Shown here piece after piece: positions 8,452 through 16,806 of a stretch of DNA of 64,000 bases (positions are counted from its first letter, which is position 1; every line of letters starts with the position of its first letter). The notes beneath the pieces are model-generated. The model saw only the letters and a list, made by a program, of their open reading frames with translations, did not search any database and had not been told where the DNA came from. Origin of the DNA: Archangium sp. (lineage in GTDB: Bacteria > Myxococcota > Myxococcia > Myxococcales > Myxococcaceae); the NCBI GenBank assembly GCA_030695565.1, contig JAUYRZ010000034.1, forward strand, positions 1 through 64,000, in the 5' to 3' direction. Made by a program: the position numbers and the translations under genes.

Positions 8452-9216
8452 ATGCTCCTCACGCTCGCTGCGCTGGCTGTGTTCGCTCAAGGACCGCAGA
8501 AGTGCGTCACGGTCGGCGGCAATCGGGTCTGTGGTTACGAGTGCGCTGACAACGGAGTGCGCGCGCAATGCACCCAGACCCCCGCGGGCGTGTGCGCCAA
8601 GAACAGCACGCAGGTGATGTGCTTCGACCCGCCGCTCTGGCTGGCGGCGACGTGGGGTGGCGCAGTGCCCAAACCCGTCTGCGAGACCGATGGCACCAAC
8701 ATCGCCTGCGGCTACGACTGCAAACGGGAAGGCGTCAAGGTGGCCTGCGCGTCGACGCCTTCGGGCATCTGCACCCGCCAGTACGGGAGCATCACCTGCT
8801 TCGATCCCGCTCCCGAGGTGTACGGCGTGTTCGGCAAGTCGGTGCCTGCGCCCTCGTGCAAGGCGCAAGATGGCCAGGTCGCGTGCGGGTACGGGTGCAT
8901 CGCGAGCAACAACCAGGTCGCCTGTGCACGCACGCCGTTCGGCCTCTGCGCGGAGGGTGGTGGTTCTCCGACCTGCTTCGATCCCGACAAGGCCGTCATC
9001 TGCGCCAAGGGCACTTCCACTGCGAAGGCCCAGTGCGTTCGGCAGTCGGGCTCGGTGTTCTGCGGCTACGCGTGCGCGCGCGCGGGTGACGAGGTGGCGT
9101 GCGCGAAGACGCCAGATGGCTCGTGCGACACCTCGGGCCCGGGCAAGCCGGTCTGTTTCGATCCCCCGATGCGCGGCGGCTCGAGCGCGTGCCTCGAGGC
9201 GGCCGGCGCGCGATGA
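8452..9216 (+). CDS. Secreted Cys-rich protein with four internal repeats
   Basis: 254 aa. A short hydrophobic leader (MLLTLAALAVFAQG) suggests export. The mature part is four tandem units of about 55-60 residues. Each has the pattern C-x(n)-CGYxC-x(6-9)-V/A-xCxxTPxGxC-x(8)-CFDP, giving six conserved cysteines per unit. This spacing implies disulfide-stabilised modules acting outside the cytoplasm. I know no named domain for it. The stop overlaps the next start (ATGA), so it is translated together with the Rieske oxygenase. Confidence 0.8.
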   Translation: MLLTLAALAVFAQGPQKCVTVGGNRVCGYECADNGVRAQCTQTPAGVCAKNSTQVMCFDPPLWLAATWGGAVPKPVCETDGTNIACGYDCKREGVKVACASTPSGICTRQYGSITCFDPAPEVYGVFGKSVPAPSCKAQDGQVACGYGCIASNNQVACARTPFGLCAEGGGSPTCFDPDKAVICAKGTSTAKAQCVRQSGSVFCGYACARAGDEVACAKTPDGSCDTSGPGKPVCFDPPMRGGSSACLEAAGAR

Positions 9217-10376
9217 AGTGGAGAACCCAGCCGCGGCAGCCTGATCCCCAGGCCGCATCACGGCGCATCGATCTCGAAGCGGAAGCCGACCTGCAGCGCT
9301 GCGGGGCCCTCAAAGACTTCTGGTACGTGGCGTGTCTCTCCTCTGAGTTGAAGGAGAAGCAGGTGATCTCCCGCACCATCCTCGGCACGCCGCTCGCCTT
9401 GTTCCGCGGTGCGGATGGAAAGCCGGCGGTGTTGTTCGATCGGTGCCTGCATCGCAACGCGCGGCTGTCGGCAGGTGACTGCTTCGACGGCAAGCTGGGC
9501 TGCCCCTACCACGGCTGGACGTACGATCCGTCGGGCGCCTGCGTGGAGATCCCCTCGATGGGTCCGTCACAACGAGGTGGCGACCTCGGAGCGGGGCTTC
9601 AACTTCGCCCCTGCGACGTGGGCCAGGTGCGCAGCTTTCAAACCCGGGAGCAGGACGGGCTCATCTTCGTCTTGATGGGCGAGACCGCGCGGCGCGAACC
9701 CTTCCGCGTGCCGAAGTGGGGCGAGCCGGGGTGGACGGTCTATTTCATGGTCACGCGCTTCCCGAACGGGGTGACCAACCTCGTCGAGAACTTCATGGAC
9801 GTTCCGCACACGGTGTTCGTGCACAAGGGCTGGTTCAGGAACCGCAAGCTGCGGGAAGTGCCGGCCACCGTCGCGCGCACGCAGGGTGAAGTGCTGGTCA
9901 CCTACGAGCAGCAGCACGATGAGCTCACCGGTGCGGGGCTGCTGATGAACCCCACCGGCGAGCCGATGACGCACACTGATCATTTCTTCATGCCGAACGT
10001 CACGCGCGTCGACTACCTCTGGGGGCAACGCAGTGGGTATGTGATCTCCAGCCAGGTCACTCCGGTGGGGCCGTTGGAGTCGCTGGTGTTCACGTCGATC
10101 TCGTATCGGTTGCCGTTCGACGTGCCGGGCAACCTGCTGGCGCGCGGGCTGCGGCGATTCATGAAGTGGTACACCACGCAGGTCATCACGCAGGACGTCG
10201 ACATCATGCGCATTCAGCGTGAAGGGTTGACGCACGCGAAGGGTGGCCTCGACTTCACCAGCACCGAGGCCGACCTGCTGCACGCCGACATCGAGGACGT
10301 GCGCGGTTGGTTGCGCAGTGGTGGCGAAGGTGAAGGGCCTGCGCCCGCCACCCGGCGCATCACGTTCTGGATCTAG
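9213..10376 (+). CDS. Rieske non-haem iron oxygenase
   Basis: 387 aa. Expected to hydroxylate or O/N-demethylate an aromatic or lipid-like substrate using electrons from a separate reductase. The 2Fe-2S site is C78-x-H80 and C97-x2-H100 (CLHR, CPYH). The mononuclear iron site is NLVENFMDVPHTVFVH, with D196, H199 and H204. Length and layout fit the vanillate O-demethylase/phenylpropionate dioxygenase alpha-subunit superfamily. No ferredoxin or reductase gene is adjacent. I start at the ATG that overlaps the upstream stop; a longer frame runs back into the Cys-rich gene. The substrate cannot be told from sequence. Confidence 0.85.
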   Translation: MKWRTQPRQPDPQAASRRIDLEAEADLQRCGALKDFWYVACLSSELKEKQVISRTILGTPLALFRGADGKPAVLFDRCLHRNARLSAGDCFDGKLGCPYHGWTYDPSGACVEIPSMGPSQRGGDLGAGLQLRPCDVGQVRSFQTREQDGLIFVLMGETARREPFRVPKWGEPGWTVYFMVTRFPNGVTNLVENFMDVPHTVFVHKGWFRNRKLREVPATVARTQGEVLVTYEQQHDELTGAGLLMNPTGEPMTHTDHFFMPNVTRVDYLWGQRSGYVISSQVTPVGPLESLVFTSISYRLPFDVPGNLLARGLRRFMKWYTTQVITQDVDIMRIQREGLTHAKGGLDFTSTEADLLHADIEDVRGWLRSGGEGEGPAPATRRITFWI

Positions 10377-11080
10377 AACGTCAGCAACACGCCGAGGCCG
10401 GGGCCCGCGGTGGGAATGACGTGAACGCTGACCGCCTCGGGTGAACCACCCTTTTGATACCGCTTCCACCCCGAGATGAGATGCGCAGGCGCGCTCAAGA
10501 TGTTCGCCTCACCGATCGCCGTGCCCACCGCGAAGTTGATGATGGCGCCCCGCCAGTGGTCGTAGCCAAGCCCGAGGATCAAACTCAGGCCGACGTTGAA
10601 CAACACGTTGCCCACGTGGAGGTACCAGGCAAACCCGCCCAGCTCCGCTTCTGCTCCACTACCCAACATGCGCTCGCCTTCTGCGATGAGAGCGCAACGA
10701 TCTTCCGGGGTGACGGTGCTCGCCTTCTTTGCATACAGCGGCCCGGCCTCGAGCACTTCAGGTCGACCGAGCAGCGTGAAGGCGAGGCCCACGCCCGTGC
10801 CTGCCGCGCCCCAATACCAATCGGGCTGCTCCTCTCGCGTGAAGAGCGGCATCAACGCCAACTGACCGATGCCCAGCCCGGCGTAGATCGCGCCCCAGGC
10901 GAGGGTCCAGTTATGTGAACGAACGCTCTCTTCCGCGAGGAGCTTCGAGAGAAAGGCCAACCGCGCCTCGTCACTGAGCCCGGCCACGCCCTGCGCCGAG
11001 GCGCCCGACGGGCGTTCACAGTTCTGTGCTCGAGCCGCTCCGGAAGTCGCCACGACGAGCACCAACAGCAGTCGGATCAT
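10373..11080 (-). CDS. Hypothetical exported/envelope protein
   Basis: 235 aa from the ATG that opens a signal peptide (MIRLLLVLVVATSGAARA). The mature part has four glycine-rich hydrophobic stretches (WGAIYAGLGIGQLALMPLF, AGTGVGLAFTLLG, GNVLFNVGLSLILGLGY, INFAVGTAIGEANIL). This suggests a small membrane or membrane-associated protein. No family recognised. The frame extends 47 codons upstream, but that part is Arg-rich and lacks a leader. It ends convergently with the Rieske gene, overlapping by 4 bases. Confidence 0.65.
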   Translation of the reverse strand: MIRLLLVLVVATSGAARAQNCERPSGASAQGVAGLSDEARLAFLSKLLAEESVRSHNWTLAWGAIYAGLGIGQLALMPLFTREEQPDWYWGAAGTGVGLAFTLLGRPEVLEAGPLYAKKASTVTPEDRCALIAEGERMLGSGAEAELGGFAWYLHVGNVLFNVGLSLILGLGYDHWRGAIINFAVGTAIGEANILSAPAHLISGWKRYQKGGSPEAVSVHVIPTAGPGLGVLLTF

Positions 11081-11124
11081 TTGGCCGGGCAGCATGTCAG
11101 TTTGTCTGTGGCAGGGTACGCCGC

Positions 11125-12210
11125 ATGATTGCCCGCCTTGCCGTGGTGAGCCTGCTGGTCTGCGCTGCTTGCCGAGCACCTTCGCCGCTCTCGAAAGAGC
11201 CCGCCTTCGATTTCGAGTCACGGTCGAACCCGACAGAAGCAGCCTTCAGCACCGAAGCGACGTTGCTGAGCCGATGGAACGATCCGCGCGCCGACTCGCT
11301 GCGTGACTTCTGGAATGCGGGCGAGGCCGGCGCCTTCAAGGGCGTCGACGGAATCGAGCTCGCCTGGCGGATTCACCGCGCGCCCAACGCGAAGGCGGGC
11401 GTGGTGCTGCTCCCGGGCCGCACGGAGTCGATCATCAAGTTCGCCGAGGTCTGCTCCGATCTCGTGGCGCAGGGCTACTCGACGTACGCGCTCACGCTGC
11501 GCGGTCAGGGCGAAGCGGGCCGCATGTTGCCGGATCGAGACAAGGGCTACGTCGCCTGGTTCGACGACTACGTCGAAGACACCCACGCGTTCATCAGCAC
11601 CGTGGTGAGGCCGGAGCAGCCGCGCGTGTTCCTGCTGGCGCACTCCATGGGCGGCGCCGTGGCGGTGCTGGTCAACGACGAACACCCGGGTGACGTCGAT
11701 GCGCTCGCGCTCAGCGCGCCGATGCTCGACATCAACCTGGGCGCATTTCCTCCGCCGGTGGCGGCGTCATTGGCCAGCGGCATCTGCGATTCGACCGATG
11801 GCAGTGGTTTCGCGATCGGCGGCGGGCCGTACAAAGAGGAGCAGGACTTCGCCAAGAACAGCGTCACCAGCAGCGAGGCGCGGTGGACGTGGAAGGTGCA
11901 GCAGCTCCGCGATGACGAGCAGATTCGTGCGGGCGGGCTCACGTGGAGGTGGTTGTGCCAGGCGCTGGTGGGCTCGAGCCGCGCGCAGCAATCGGGCCGA
12001 TTCTCGTCGACGCCGACGGTGCTCTTCCAGGCGGCCGACGACACGTTCGTCAACCGCCCAGGTCAGGAGCGGTACTGCGTCGATGCGCCGCGCTGCACCT
12101 TCAGCCGCATCGAGAACGCGAAGCATGAGCTGCTGCAGGAACGCGACGAGGTGAGAAGCCGGGTGCTCTCGCGCGTGGTGCGGTTCTTCGACTCGCAGGT
12201 GACGCCGTGA
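11125..12210 (+). CDS. Lipoprotein alpha/beta hydrolase (lysophospholipase/monoglyceride lipase-like)
   Basis: 361 aa from an ATG that starts a lipoprotein signal (LLVCAAC). It should hydrolyse acyl esters at the cell envelope. The nucleophile elbow is HSMGG in VFLLAHSMGGAVAVL, and the preceding loop LTLRGQGEA is typical of the hydrolase_4/PldB group. A late Asp lies in FQAADDTFVNRPGQ and a His in ENAKHELLQE, completing a plausible Ser-Asp-His triad. The stop overlaps the start of the next gene (GTGA), so they form a pair. Confidence 0.8.
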   Translation: MIARLAVVSLLVCAACRAPSPLSKEPAFDFESRSNPTEAAFSTEATLLSRWNDPRADSLRDFWNAGEAGAFKGVDGIELAWRIHRAPNAKAGVVLLPGRTESIIKFAEVCSDLVAQGYSTYALTLRGQGEAGRMLPDRDKGYVAWFDDYVEDTHAFISTVVRPEQPRVFLLAHSMGGAVAVLVNDEHPGDVDALALSAPMLDINLGAFPPPVAASLASGICDSTDGSGFAIGGGPYKEEQDFAKNSVTSSEARWTWKVQQLRDDEQIRAGGLTWRWLCQALVGSSRAQQSGRFSSTPTVLFQAADDTFVNRPGQERYCVDAPRCTFSRIENAKHELLQERDEVRSRVLSRVVRFFDSQVTP

Positions 12211-12680
12211 GGGCGGCGCTGTCGATGATGGTGCTCATGGCGTCGAGCGCGTTCGCGGCCGAGCCGGACTTCAGGCTGCACGTCGGTGGCCAGGTGGGCT
12301 TTCCGTATGTGCTGGGCGTGAGCTCGACCGGAACGTTCTTCAAAGAAGGCCGGCCGCGGTTCGATGTCGACGCGACGTGGGAGCCTTCGGTGCAGCTTCA
12401 GTCGTACAGCCTCGGCGGCGCGTACCACGTGCTCGATCGTGCGTTCTTCGTGGGTGGGCGGCTGCGCATCGTGCAGTACCTGCCTCCGTGGGCGCGCGGA
12501 GCCAGCGATGCGTTCCTGGGGCTGGGTCTCGAAGCGGGGGTCCGCATCCGCGTGGGGCCAGGTGAGAAGGGCGTGATTCACGTCACCCTGCACGGCACCT
12601 TCGTTCCGGGCCAGGCCACCAACTTGTCGACGCTGGTGGGTTTGTCAGCGGGGTTCTCGTGGAGTGTCTTCGAGCGCTGA
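12207..12680 (+). CDS. Small exported beta-rich protein
   Basis: 157 aa with a signal peptide ending SAFAAEP. The mature part alternates hydrophobic and polar residues with many Gly and aromatics (LHVGGQVGFPYVLGV, FFVGGRLRIVQYLPP, GLGLEAGVRIRVG). It ends in an aromatic/charged FSWSVFER, the pattern of a small outer-membrane beta-barrel. No named family. It starts at a GTG overlapping the lipase stop, so the two are co-translated. Confidence 0.65.
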   Translation: MRAALSMMVLMASSAFAAEPDFRLHVGGQVGFPYVLGVSSTGTFFKEGRPRFDVDATWEPSVQLQSYSLGGAYHVLDRAFFVGGRLRIVQYLPPWARGASDAFLGLGLEAGVRIRVGPGEKGVIHVTLHGTFVPGQATNLSTLVGLSAGFSWSVFER

Positions 12681-12695
12681 GCGGCCCCCTCAGGC

Positions 12696-13331
12696 TCAGG
12701 GGATGACTTCGGCGGCCGCGGTGCAGATGCCACCGTCTGCTTCGACTCGACCGTCGATGCCTTCGGCGCAACGCGCGGTCAGCCGTGCACACGCGTCTGA
12801 AGGCAGGCTCTCGCAGGTGGTCGCCGCAGCAGCGCAGGCCGCATCGAATGCAGCTCGGAACGCGTCGCGCACGCACGTTCGTTCGGTCGCCACGCAGGTG
12901 GTGTCTTCCGGATTCGCGGCCTGGCAGGCGTTGAGCGCATCACGGCAGACAGCGACTGCAGCGGGTTCAGGATGGGGGCCCCGGCCACCGTGGTGACGAC
13001 CACCGGGTCGACGCTCGTCACCATCAGGAGGCGGGCGACGCACGCCGCCGTCTCCACCTTCACAACCACCACGACCACCGTCACGACGCTCGGGCGGCGG
13101 TGGCAAACACGCATGCAGCGCGGTGCGACAGGCCTCGAGGTCCGCGCCAGCAACAGCTGCACAGGCCTCGAACGCCTGACGGCACGCATCGGCCTCCGCG
13201 CGGAAGGTGCAGAAATCGGTCTGGGCCGACTCCAGCGCTTGCGTCGTGTCCTCCACGCTCGTGAGCAGCTCCACGTCACACGCCGCGAACGTGCTGAACG
13301 ACAACACCATCACCAGTCGATTGATTCTCAT
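12696..13331 (-). CDS. Cys-rich exported protein or lipoprotein
   Basis: 211 aa. The N-terminus MVLSFSTFAAC could be a lipobox, though Phe at -3 is unusual. The N- and C-terminal thirds contain evenly spaced cysteines in Ala-rich helical stretches (CRQAFEAC, CRTALHAC, CRDALNAC, CVRDAF, CESLPSDAC). The centre is low-complexity Gly/Arg/Asp/Pro. Helical Cys pairs of this kind suggest disulfide-linked hairpins. No known family. SD-like AGGAG precedes the start, and a hairpin (13351-13368) lies just upstream. Confidence 0.6.
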   Translation of the reverse strand: MRINRLVMVLSFSTFAACDVELLTSVEDTTQALESAQTDFCTFRAEADACRQAFEACAAVAGADLEACRTALHACLPPPPERRDGGRGGCEGGDGGVRRPPPDGDERRPGGRHHGGRGPHPEPAAVAVCRDALNACQAANPEDTTCVATERTCVRDAFRAAFDAACAAAATTCESLPSDACARLTARCAEGIDGRVEADGGICTAAAEVIP

Positions 13332-13350
13332 GCTTGCAGCTCCTGTTGGG

Positions 13351-13368
13351 GAGAGGCCGTCCCCTCTC
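13351..13368. other. Hairpin in the leader of the Cys-rich gene
   Basis: GAGAGG, a 6-base loop, CCTCTC. It sits about 20 bases upstream of the start at 13331 and just before that gene's AGGAG. Seven T residues on the minus strand (13392-13398) follow the stop of the upstream gene. The leader may therefore hold a weak terminator and/or a translation-control hairpin. The stem resembles the core of the REP-like elements elsewhere in the window. Confidence 0.3.
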
Positions 13369-13402
13369 GACGCTGCTGGTGTTCAGCACGGAAAAAAAGC
13401 GA

Positions 13403-13972
13403 TCACGGGCACGCGCCGGGGAAACGCACTGACTTCTGGCCGCTGCGAATCGCCGCACACCCGTCGAGGCACTGCGATTGCCCGACGTCAGTGCACGAGA
13501 AGAAGTGATCGCGCGTGTCGCCTGCGCACACGTCGGGCAGCACGTAGCAGGCGCCCGAAGCGGGCCGGCTGCACTCATTCGGGAAGACCAGACGGGCGCA
13601 GCTCGCGCCCTCGGGGCACGGGTTGGTGGTGTCGTCGCACGCGCGCGGGTTCACGCACTCGCCGCGTGCCGAACGTGAGGCCACACCCGCTGCCCGGCGC
13701 AGGCAGTCGTTCCAATACGTGACGCCGTCGCAGCCGCACTCGGGCCGCGCATCACCGTCGCAGAAGGCAGGCCGTCGCACGCAGCGGCCGAACTCGTCAT
13801 CGCAGGAGAGCTTGTCGCAGAGCTCTCCGCCCCCGCACTCCAGGTTGTCGAGGCACGGCCTGCCCATGGGTGGTCGAAAGCCGCCGTCAGAATCAGAAAC
13901 CGTCACGATGGGAATACTCACCGCACCGCAACCGGCCAGGACCAGCGGCAGCACGAAGTTCAAGTGCCTCAT
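13403..13972 (-). CDS. Lipoprotein with a Kazal-type inhibitor domain
   Basis: 189 aa from an ATG opening a lipoprotein signal (LPLVLAGC). The middle has the Kazal pattern C-x-CDGVTYWNDC-x-RRAAG (around residues 90-120), preceded by FCDGDARPECG. Kazal domains block serine proteases by inserting a loop in the active site, so this may protect the cell surface from proteolysis. Flanking Cys-rich segments resemble myxobacterial surface lipoproteins. The start overlaps the preceding gene's stop (ATGA). It is the last gene of the sigma-factor operon from 16516. Confidence 0.7.
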   Translation of the reverse strand: MRHLNFVLPLVLAGCGAVSIPIVTVSDSDGGFRPPMGRPCLDNLECGGGELCDKLSCDDEFGRCVRRPAFCDGDARPECGCDGVTYWNDCLRRAAGVASRSARGECVNPRACDDTTNPCPEGASCARLVFPNECSRPASGACYVLPDVCAGDTRDHFFSCTDVGQSQCLDGCAAIRSGQKSVRFPGACP

Positions 13973-15003
13973 GGCGAAGGCCCCGTCCGGGAAAGAAGGT
14001 CGAACGAGAACCCGAGCTGGAGCGCGGGCCGTGCTTGCCAGGGAACGAGCAGGTGCTCCGATTGATCCGCGATCGACACGGTGTAGCGCCGGCGCGCGGG
14101 GTCGAGGTCCACCACGGCGCGAAGGAAGACCGCGCTCGCCTGGGTCAGGTGCAACCGCATGCCGAGGCCGGCGGTGAAGAAGGGAGCGAGGTCGACACCA
14201 TCTGCTCGCAAGCTCGGGCTCGATACTGTTTGAGACGTGCCGTGGGCGATCAACGCATCGAGGCCACCACCGAGCGCGAAGTCCACCTCGAAGGGGCCCA
14301 CCTTCCGGCGCAACGAGGGCAACACGCGGAAGGAGATCGTCTGCAGCTGCACCTGCAACGAGACCAACGTCGCCTCGTCGGTCACCGGGCCCTGGTACGC
14401 GACGGAGAACGAGAGCTGTGGATGCCACGGCCCTTCGCCGAACGTGGCCGTCACTTCTGCGCCGCCTCCGAAGACGACGGGCGCGACGGCGCCGTACCCA
14501 CGCCCTTGAAGGAAGGCAGCCAGCCCGAGCCCGAAGGCCGCGGGGGCTTCAGCGGGTACGTCTCGCACCTCGGCAACCGGCGCCACGGTGACCGGCGCAG
14601 GTGGAGGCGCGCGGCGACTCTCTTCGACCGAGAGCTCCTGCACCCCGGCCTGGGCGACGAGCGCGGCAGCCTCCGAGACCAACAACGCAGGCCCACCCCG
14701 AGGCAACGCCTTGCGCCGCCGCAGCAAACCGGTCGGGCCGAAGATCTCCACCACGCAGGTCTCGTCGGTCCACACCACGCGTACACGCGCGAAGGCTCCA
14801 CCCACCTCGGGCGGAGGCAGCACGCCGACGAGGTGAAGCTCGAGCTGCATCGACCTGAGCCAGTCCTCCAGCGACGTGCGCAGCGCGTCGACGTCGACCG
14901 GCTTTCCGACGGCCTCCAGCAACACCACGTTGCTCGAGCGAACCGGTTCAGCGGCCACAGCATGGACGGAGACCAGCGCCATCACGAGCGGCAGCGCACG
15001 CAC
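13969..15003 (-). CDS. Exported envelope protein, unknown family
   Basis: 344 aa with a signal peptide (MALVSVHAVAAEP). Residues 25-110 look like a small alpha/beta domain, followed by a Pro/Ala/Val linker. The C-terminal 190 residues are Gly- and aromatic-rich alternating strands (LQLGFSFDLL near the end), as in outer-membrane barrels. It lies 2 bases after the anti-sigma gene and overlaps the Kazal lipoprotein gene by 4. It is therefore probably an envelope target or partner of the ECF system. No specific function can be assigned. Confidence 0.65.
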   Translation of the reverse strand: MRALPLVMALVSVHAVAAEPVRSSNVVLLEAVGKPVDVDALRTSLEDWLRSMQLELHLVGVLPPPEVGGAFARVRVVWTDETCVVEIFGPTGLLRRRKALPRGGPALLVSEAAALVAQAGVQELSVEESRRAPPPAPVTVAPVAEVRDVPAEAPAAFGLGLAAFLQGRGYGAVAPVVFGGGAEVTATFGEGPWHPQLSFSVAYQGPVTDEATLVSLQVQLQTISFRVLPSLRRKVGPFEVDFALGGGLDALIAHGTSQTVSSPSLRADGVDLAPFFTAGLGMRLHLTQASAVFLRAVVDLDPARRRYTVSIADQSEHLLVPWQARPALQLGFSFDLLSRTGPSP

Positions 15004-15005
15004 GA

Positions 15006-15926
15006 TCAGGGCGTGAGCGAATCCAGACGGGTGCGAGCGCGAGGAGCGAATACGCCGGAAGGATAGTCATGAAGCACCGCCTCCCACGCGCTGCGTTCTT
15101 CCTCAGCGCGGCCCAGTGCCTGGAGCGCCATCGCCCGCGAACCCTGCACGTCTTCGCGCAGCATCTGATTGTTCGAGCTCAGGTACGCATCGAATGACTC
15201 GAGCGCCGACGCGGCGTCACCTCGGTCGAGCAACAAACGCCCGAGCGCCGCGTGCGAGAGCGCTGCTTCAGGAGAAGCCGGGAAGCGGCTCACCACCGCG
15301 CGGAAATCACGAATGGCTTCGGCGGTCTCACCGGTCACGCGTGCCTGGGTGGCACGAGCGAAGATCGCCAGCGCATCGGGCTCGACGGGCGCGGGCGGAA
15401 TATTCGGCTTCACTTCCGCCTTTGGTTCTTCACGAACCGGCGCAGCGCGCTTCACGGCCTTCACCGGTTCTTCAGCGGGAACGAGCGGAGGCGGCGGCGT
15501 CTCCTGCGGAATGACTTCGCGCACTTCCTGGCGCGGAGGCGGCGCCTGACGAGGTGCGGGCGGGACCACCACTTCGGGCTCGACCGCGAACAGGCGCGGC
15601 AACACACCTGTGTACTGCGCGACCGCGGCGAACGAACCAAAGGCCATCAGCGCGACGCTGGCGGCGATCAGCAAAGGACCGACGCGGCGACGGCGCGGCG
15701 CTTCGGGCACCGCCTTCGCACCCGACAACGCGCGCGCGACGAGCTCATCGAGATCGGCAGCCGAACCACCGACCGCATCGAAGTCGATGCGCACCTGACG
15801 CTCGAAGCGGCAGGTCATGCACGACGCGAGATGGGCCTCGGCCCGCGCGCGCTCATCGTCAGACGCGAGGCCTTTGGTGACCTTGTCGAACAGTTCTTCC
15901 GGGTGAAGATCGAGGGTTTCCATCAC
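15006..15926 (-). CDS. Anti-sigma factor: zinc finger, one TM helix, TPR-like C-terminus
   Basis: 306 aa. The N-terminus has the zinc-binding anti-sigma pattern H-x3-C-x2-C (HLASCMTC). After an Arg run comes one membrane helix (LLIAASVALMAFGSFAAVA, around 90-110). A Pro-rich periplasmic linker follows, then about 120 residues of TPR-like helices (LGRLLLDRGDAASALESFDAY). It should hold the co-encoded sigma factor at the membrane until an envelope signal arrives. Its start overlaps the sigma-factor stop by 4 bases. The periplasmic TPR part is a plausible sensor or scaffold. Confidence 0.8.
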   Translation of the reverse strand: MMETLDLHPEELFDKVTKGLASDDERARAEAHLASCMTCRFERQVRIDFDAVGGSAADLDELVARALSGAKAVPEAPRRRRVGPLLIAASVALMAFGSFAAVAQYTGVLPRLFAVEPEVVVPPAPRQAPPPRQEVREVIPQETPPPPLVPAEEPVKAVKRAAPVREEPKAEVKPNIPPAPVEPDALAIFARATQARVTGETAEAIRDFRAVVSRFPASPEAALSHAALGRLLLDRGDAASALESFDAYLSSNNQMLREDVQGSRAMALQALGRAEEERSAWEAVLHDYPSGVFAPRARTRLDSLTP

Positions 15927-16516
15927 TCCACCTCCAGGGCGGCGTGCAAGCGGGGGTCGGCCTCGATGCGCTTCTTGAGCGAGGCCTTGGCCAGGCGAAC
16001 CCGGCTGCGAACGGTGTTGAGCGGCACGCCAGTCGTCTCGGCGACTTCTTCGAGCGAGAAACCGAGCACCACGCGGAGCGCGAGCGTCTCGGCCTGCTCT
16101 TCGGGCAGCGTCTCCATCAACGAACGCACCGCGTGACGGCGGCGCTCCGCTTCGATGGCTTCATCCTGCGAAGGCGCCACGCCGAACGCATCGGGTTCGA
16201 TGGCATCGTCCTGGCGTTCACCGCGAATGGCCGTGCGCCGGCGCGCAGCGAGCGCGGTGCGGGTGACGATGCGCGAAGCAAAGTGAGACGGAGAACACTC
16301 GCCCCGAAATGCGGGCAGCGCCTGGACCAGACCAATCAACGACTGCTGCACCACGTCATCCACGTCGGCGTGCGTGGTGCCCATCAGCGAACGGGCCGCG
16401 CGAATCACTCCGGGTGCGAGCTGCTTGAGCAGCTGCCCGATGGCCGCCGTGTCACCGCGCGTCGCGCGATCCACGAGATCACCAGGTACCTGCGCACGCG
16501 GGGTCGGCGTCATCAC
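15923..16516 (-). CDS. ECF (extracytoplasmic function) RNA polymerase sigma factor
   Basis: 197 aa. The region 2 pattern includes DVDDVVQQSLIGLVQALPAFRGE, and region 4 is ALRVVLGFSLEEVAETTG followed by PLNTVRSRVRLAK, the -35-binding helix-turn-helix. It directs RNA polymerase to envelope or stress genes when its anti-sigma partner is released. First gene of a four-gene minus-strand run: sigma, anti-sigma, envelope protein, Kazal lipoprotein. Start overlaps none upstream; ATG follows a 290-base divergent spacer. Confidence 0.9.
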   Translation of the reverse strand: MMTPTPRAQVPGDLVDRATRGDTAAIGQLLKQLAPGVIRAARSLMGTTHADVDDVVQQSLIGLVQALPAFRGECSPSHFASRIVTRTALAARRRTAIRGERQDDAIEPDAFGVAPSQDEAIEAERRRHAVRSLMETLPEEQAETLALRVVLGFSLEEVAETTGVPLNTVRSRVRLAKASLKKRIEADPRLHAALEVE

Positions 16517-16806
16517 GCAGAGAAGGTGTCCGGCAGCGGCCAGAAGCGATCAATCATCCCCAAGCCAACGGAAAGACGTGGCTTCAACCGGGCGTGAGCT
16601 CCAGAAACCAGTCTCCTTTGAAGAGGATTCCCGGCTTCATTTCGCCCTTGGGTCCGGAGGAGGGGCCTTGGAGCACGAAGCGACTCAACATGCGCGCACT
16701 CTACCGTCCGTTGGCAAGGGCCGAGGTATCAGAAGCGCGCACCTCGACCTCCCTCAGGTGGATGATCACGCGTGCATCGGTCGCGAGATTGACGTCTCAT
16801 CGCCGC
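16517..16806. other. Divergent intergenic region upstream of the ECF operon
   Basis: 290 bases between the sigma-factor start (minus) and the PqqD/HlyD-like gene (plus). The plus frame stays open back to a GTG at 16594, but codons there are AT-ending and rich in AGA/TCT/GCA, unlike the gene body. I therefore treat it as non-coding. I found no convincing consensus promoter by eye, nor an ECF-type GGAAC/CGTC pair with good spacing. Confidence 0.5.

Noticed and set aside
13392-13398. Rho-independent terminator at the T7 run after the Kazal gene
   Set aside because: The T-run is clear, but I could not pair a strong stem directly before it; listed only within the hairpin note.
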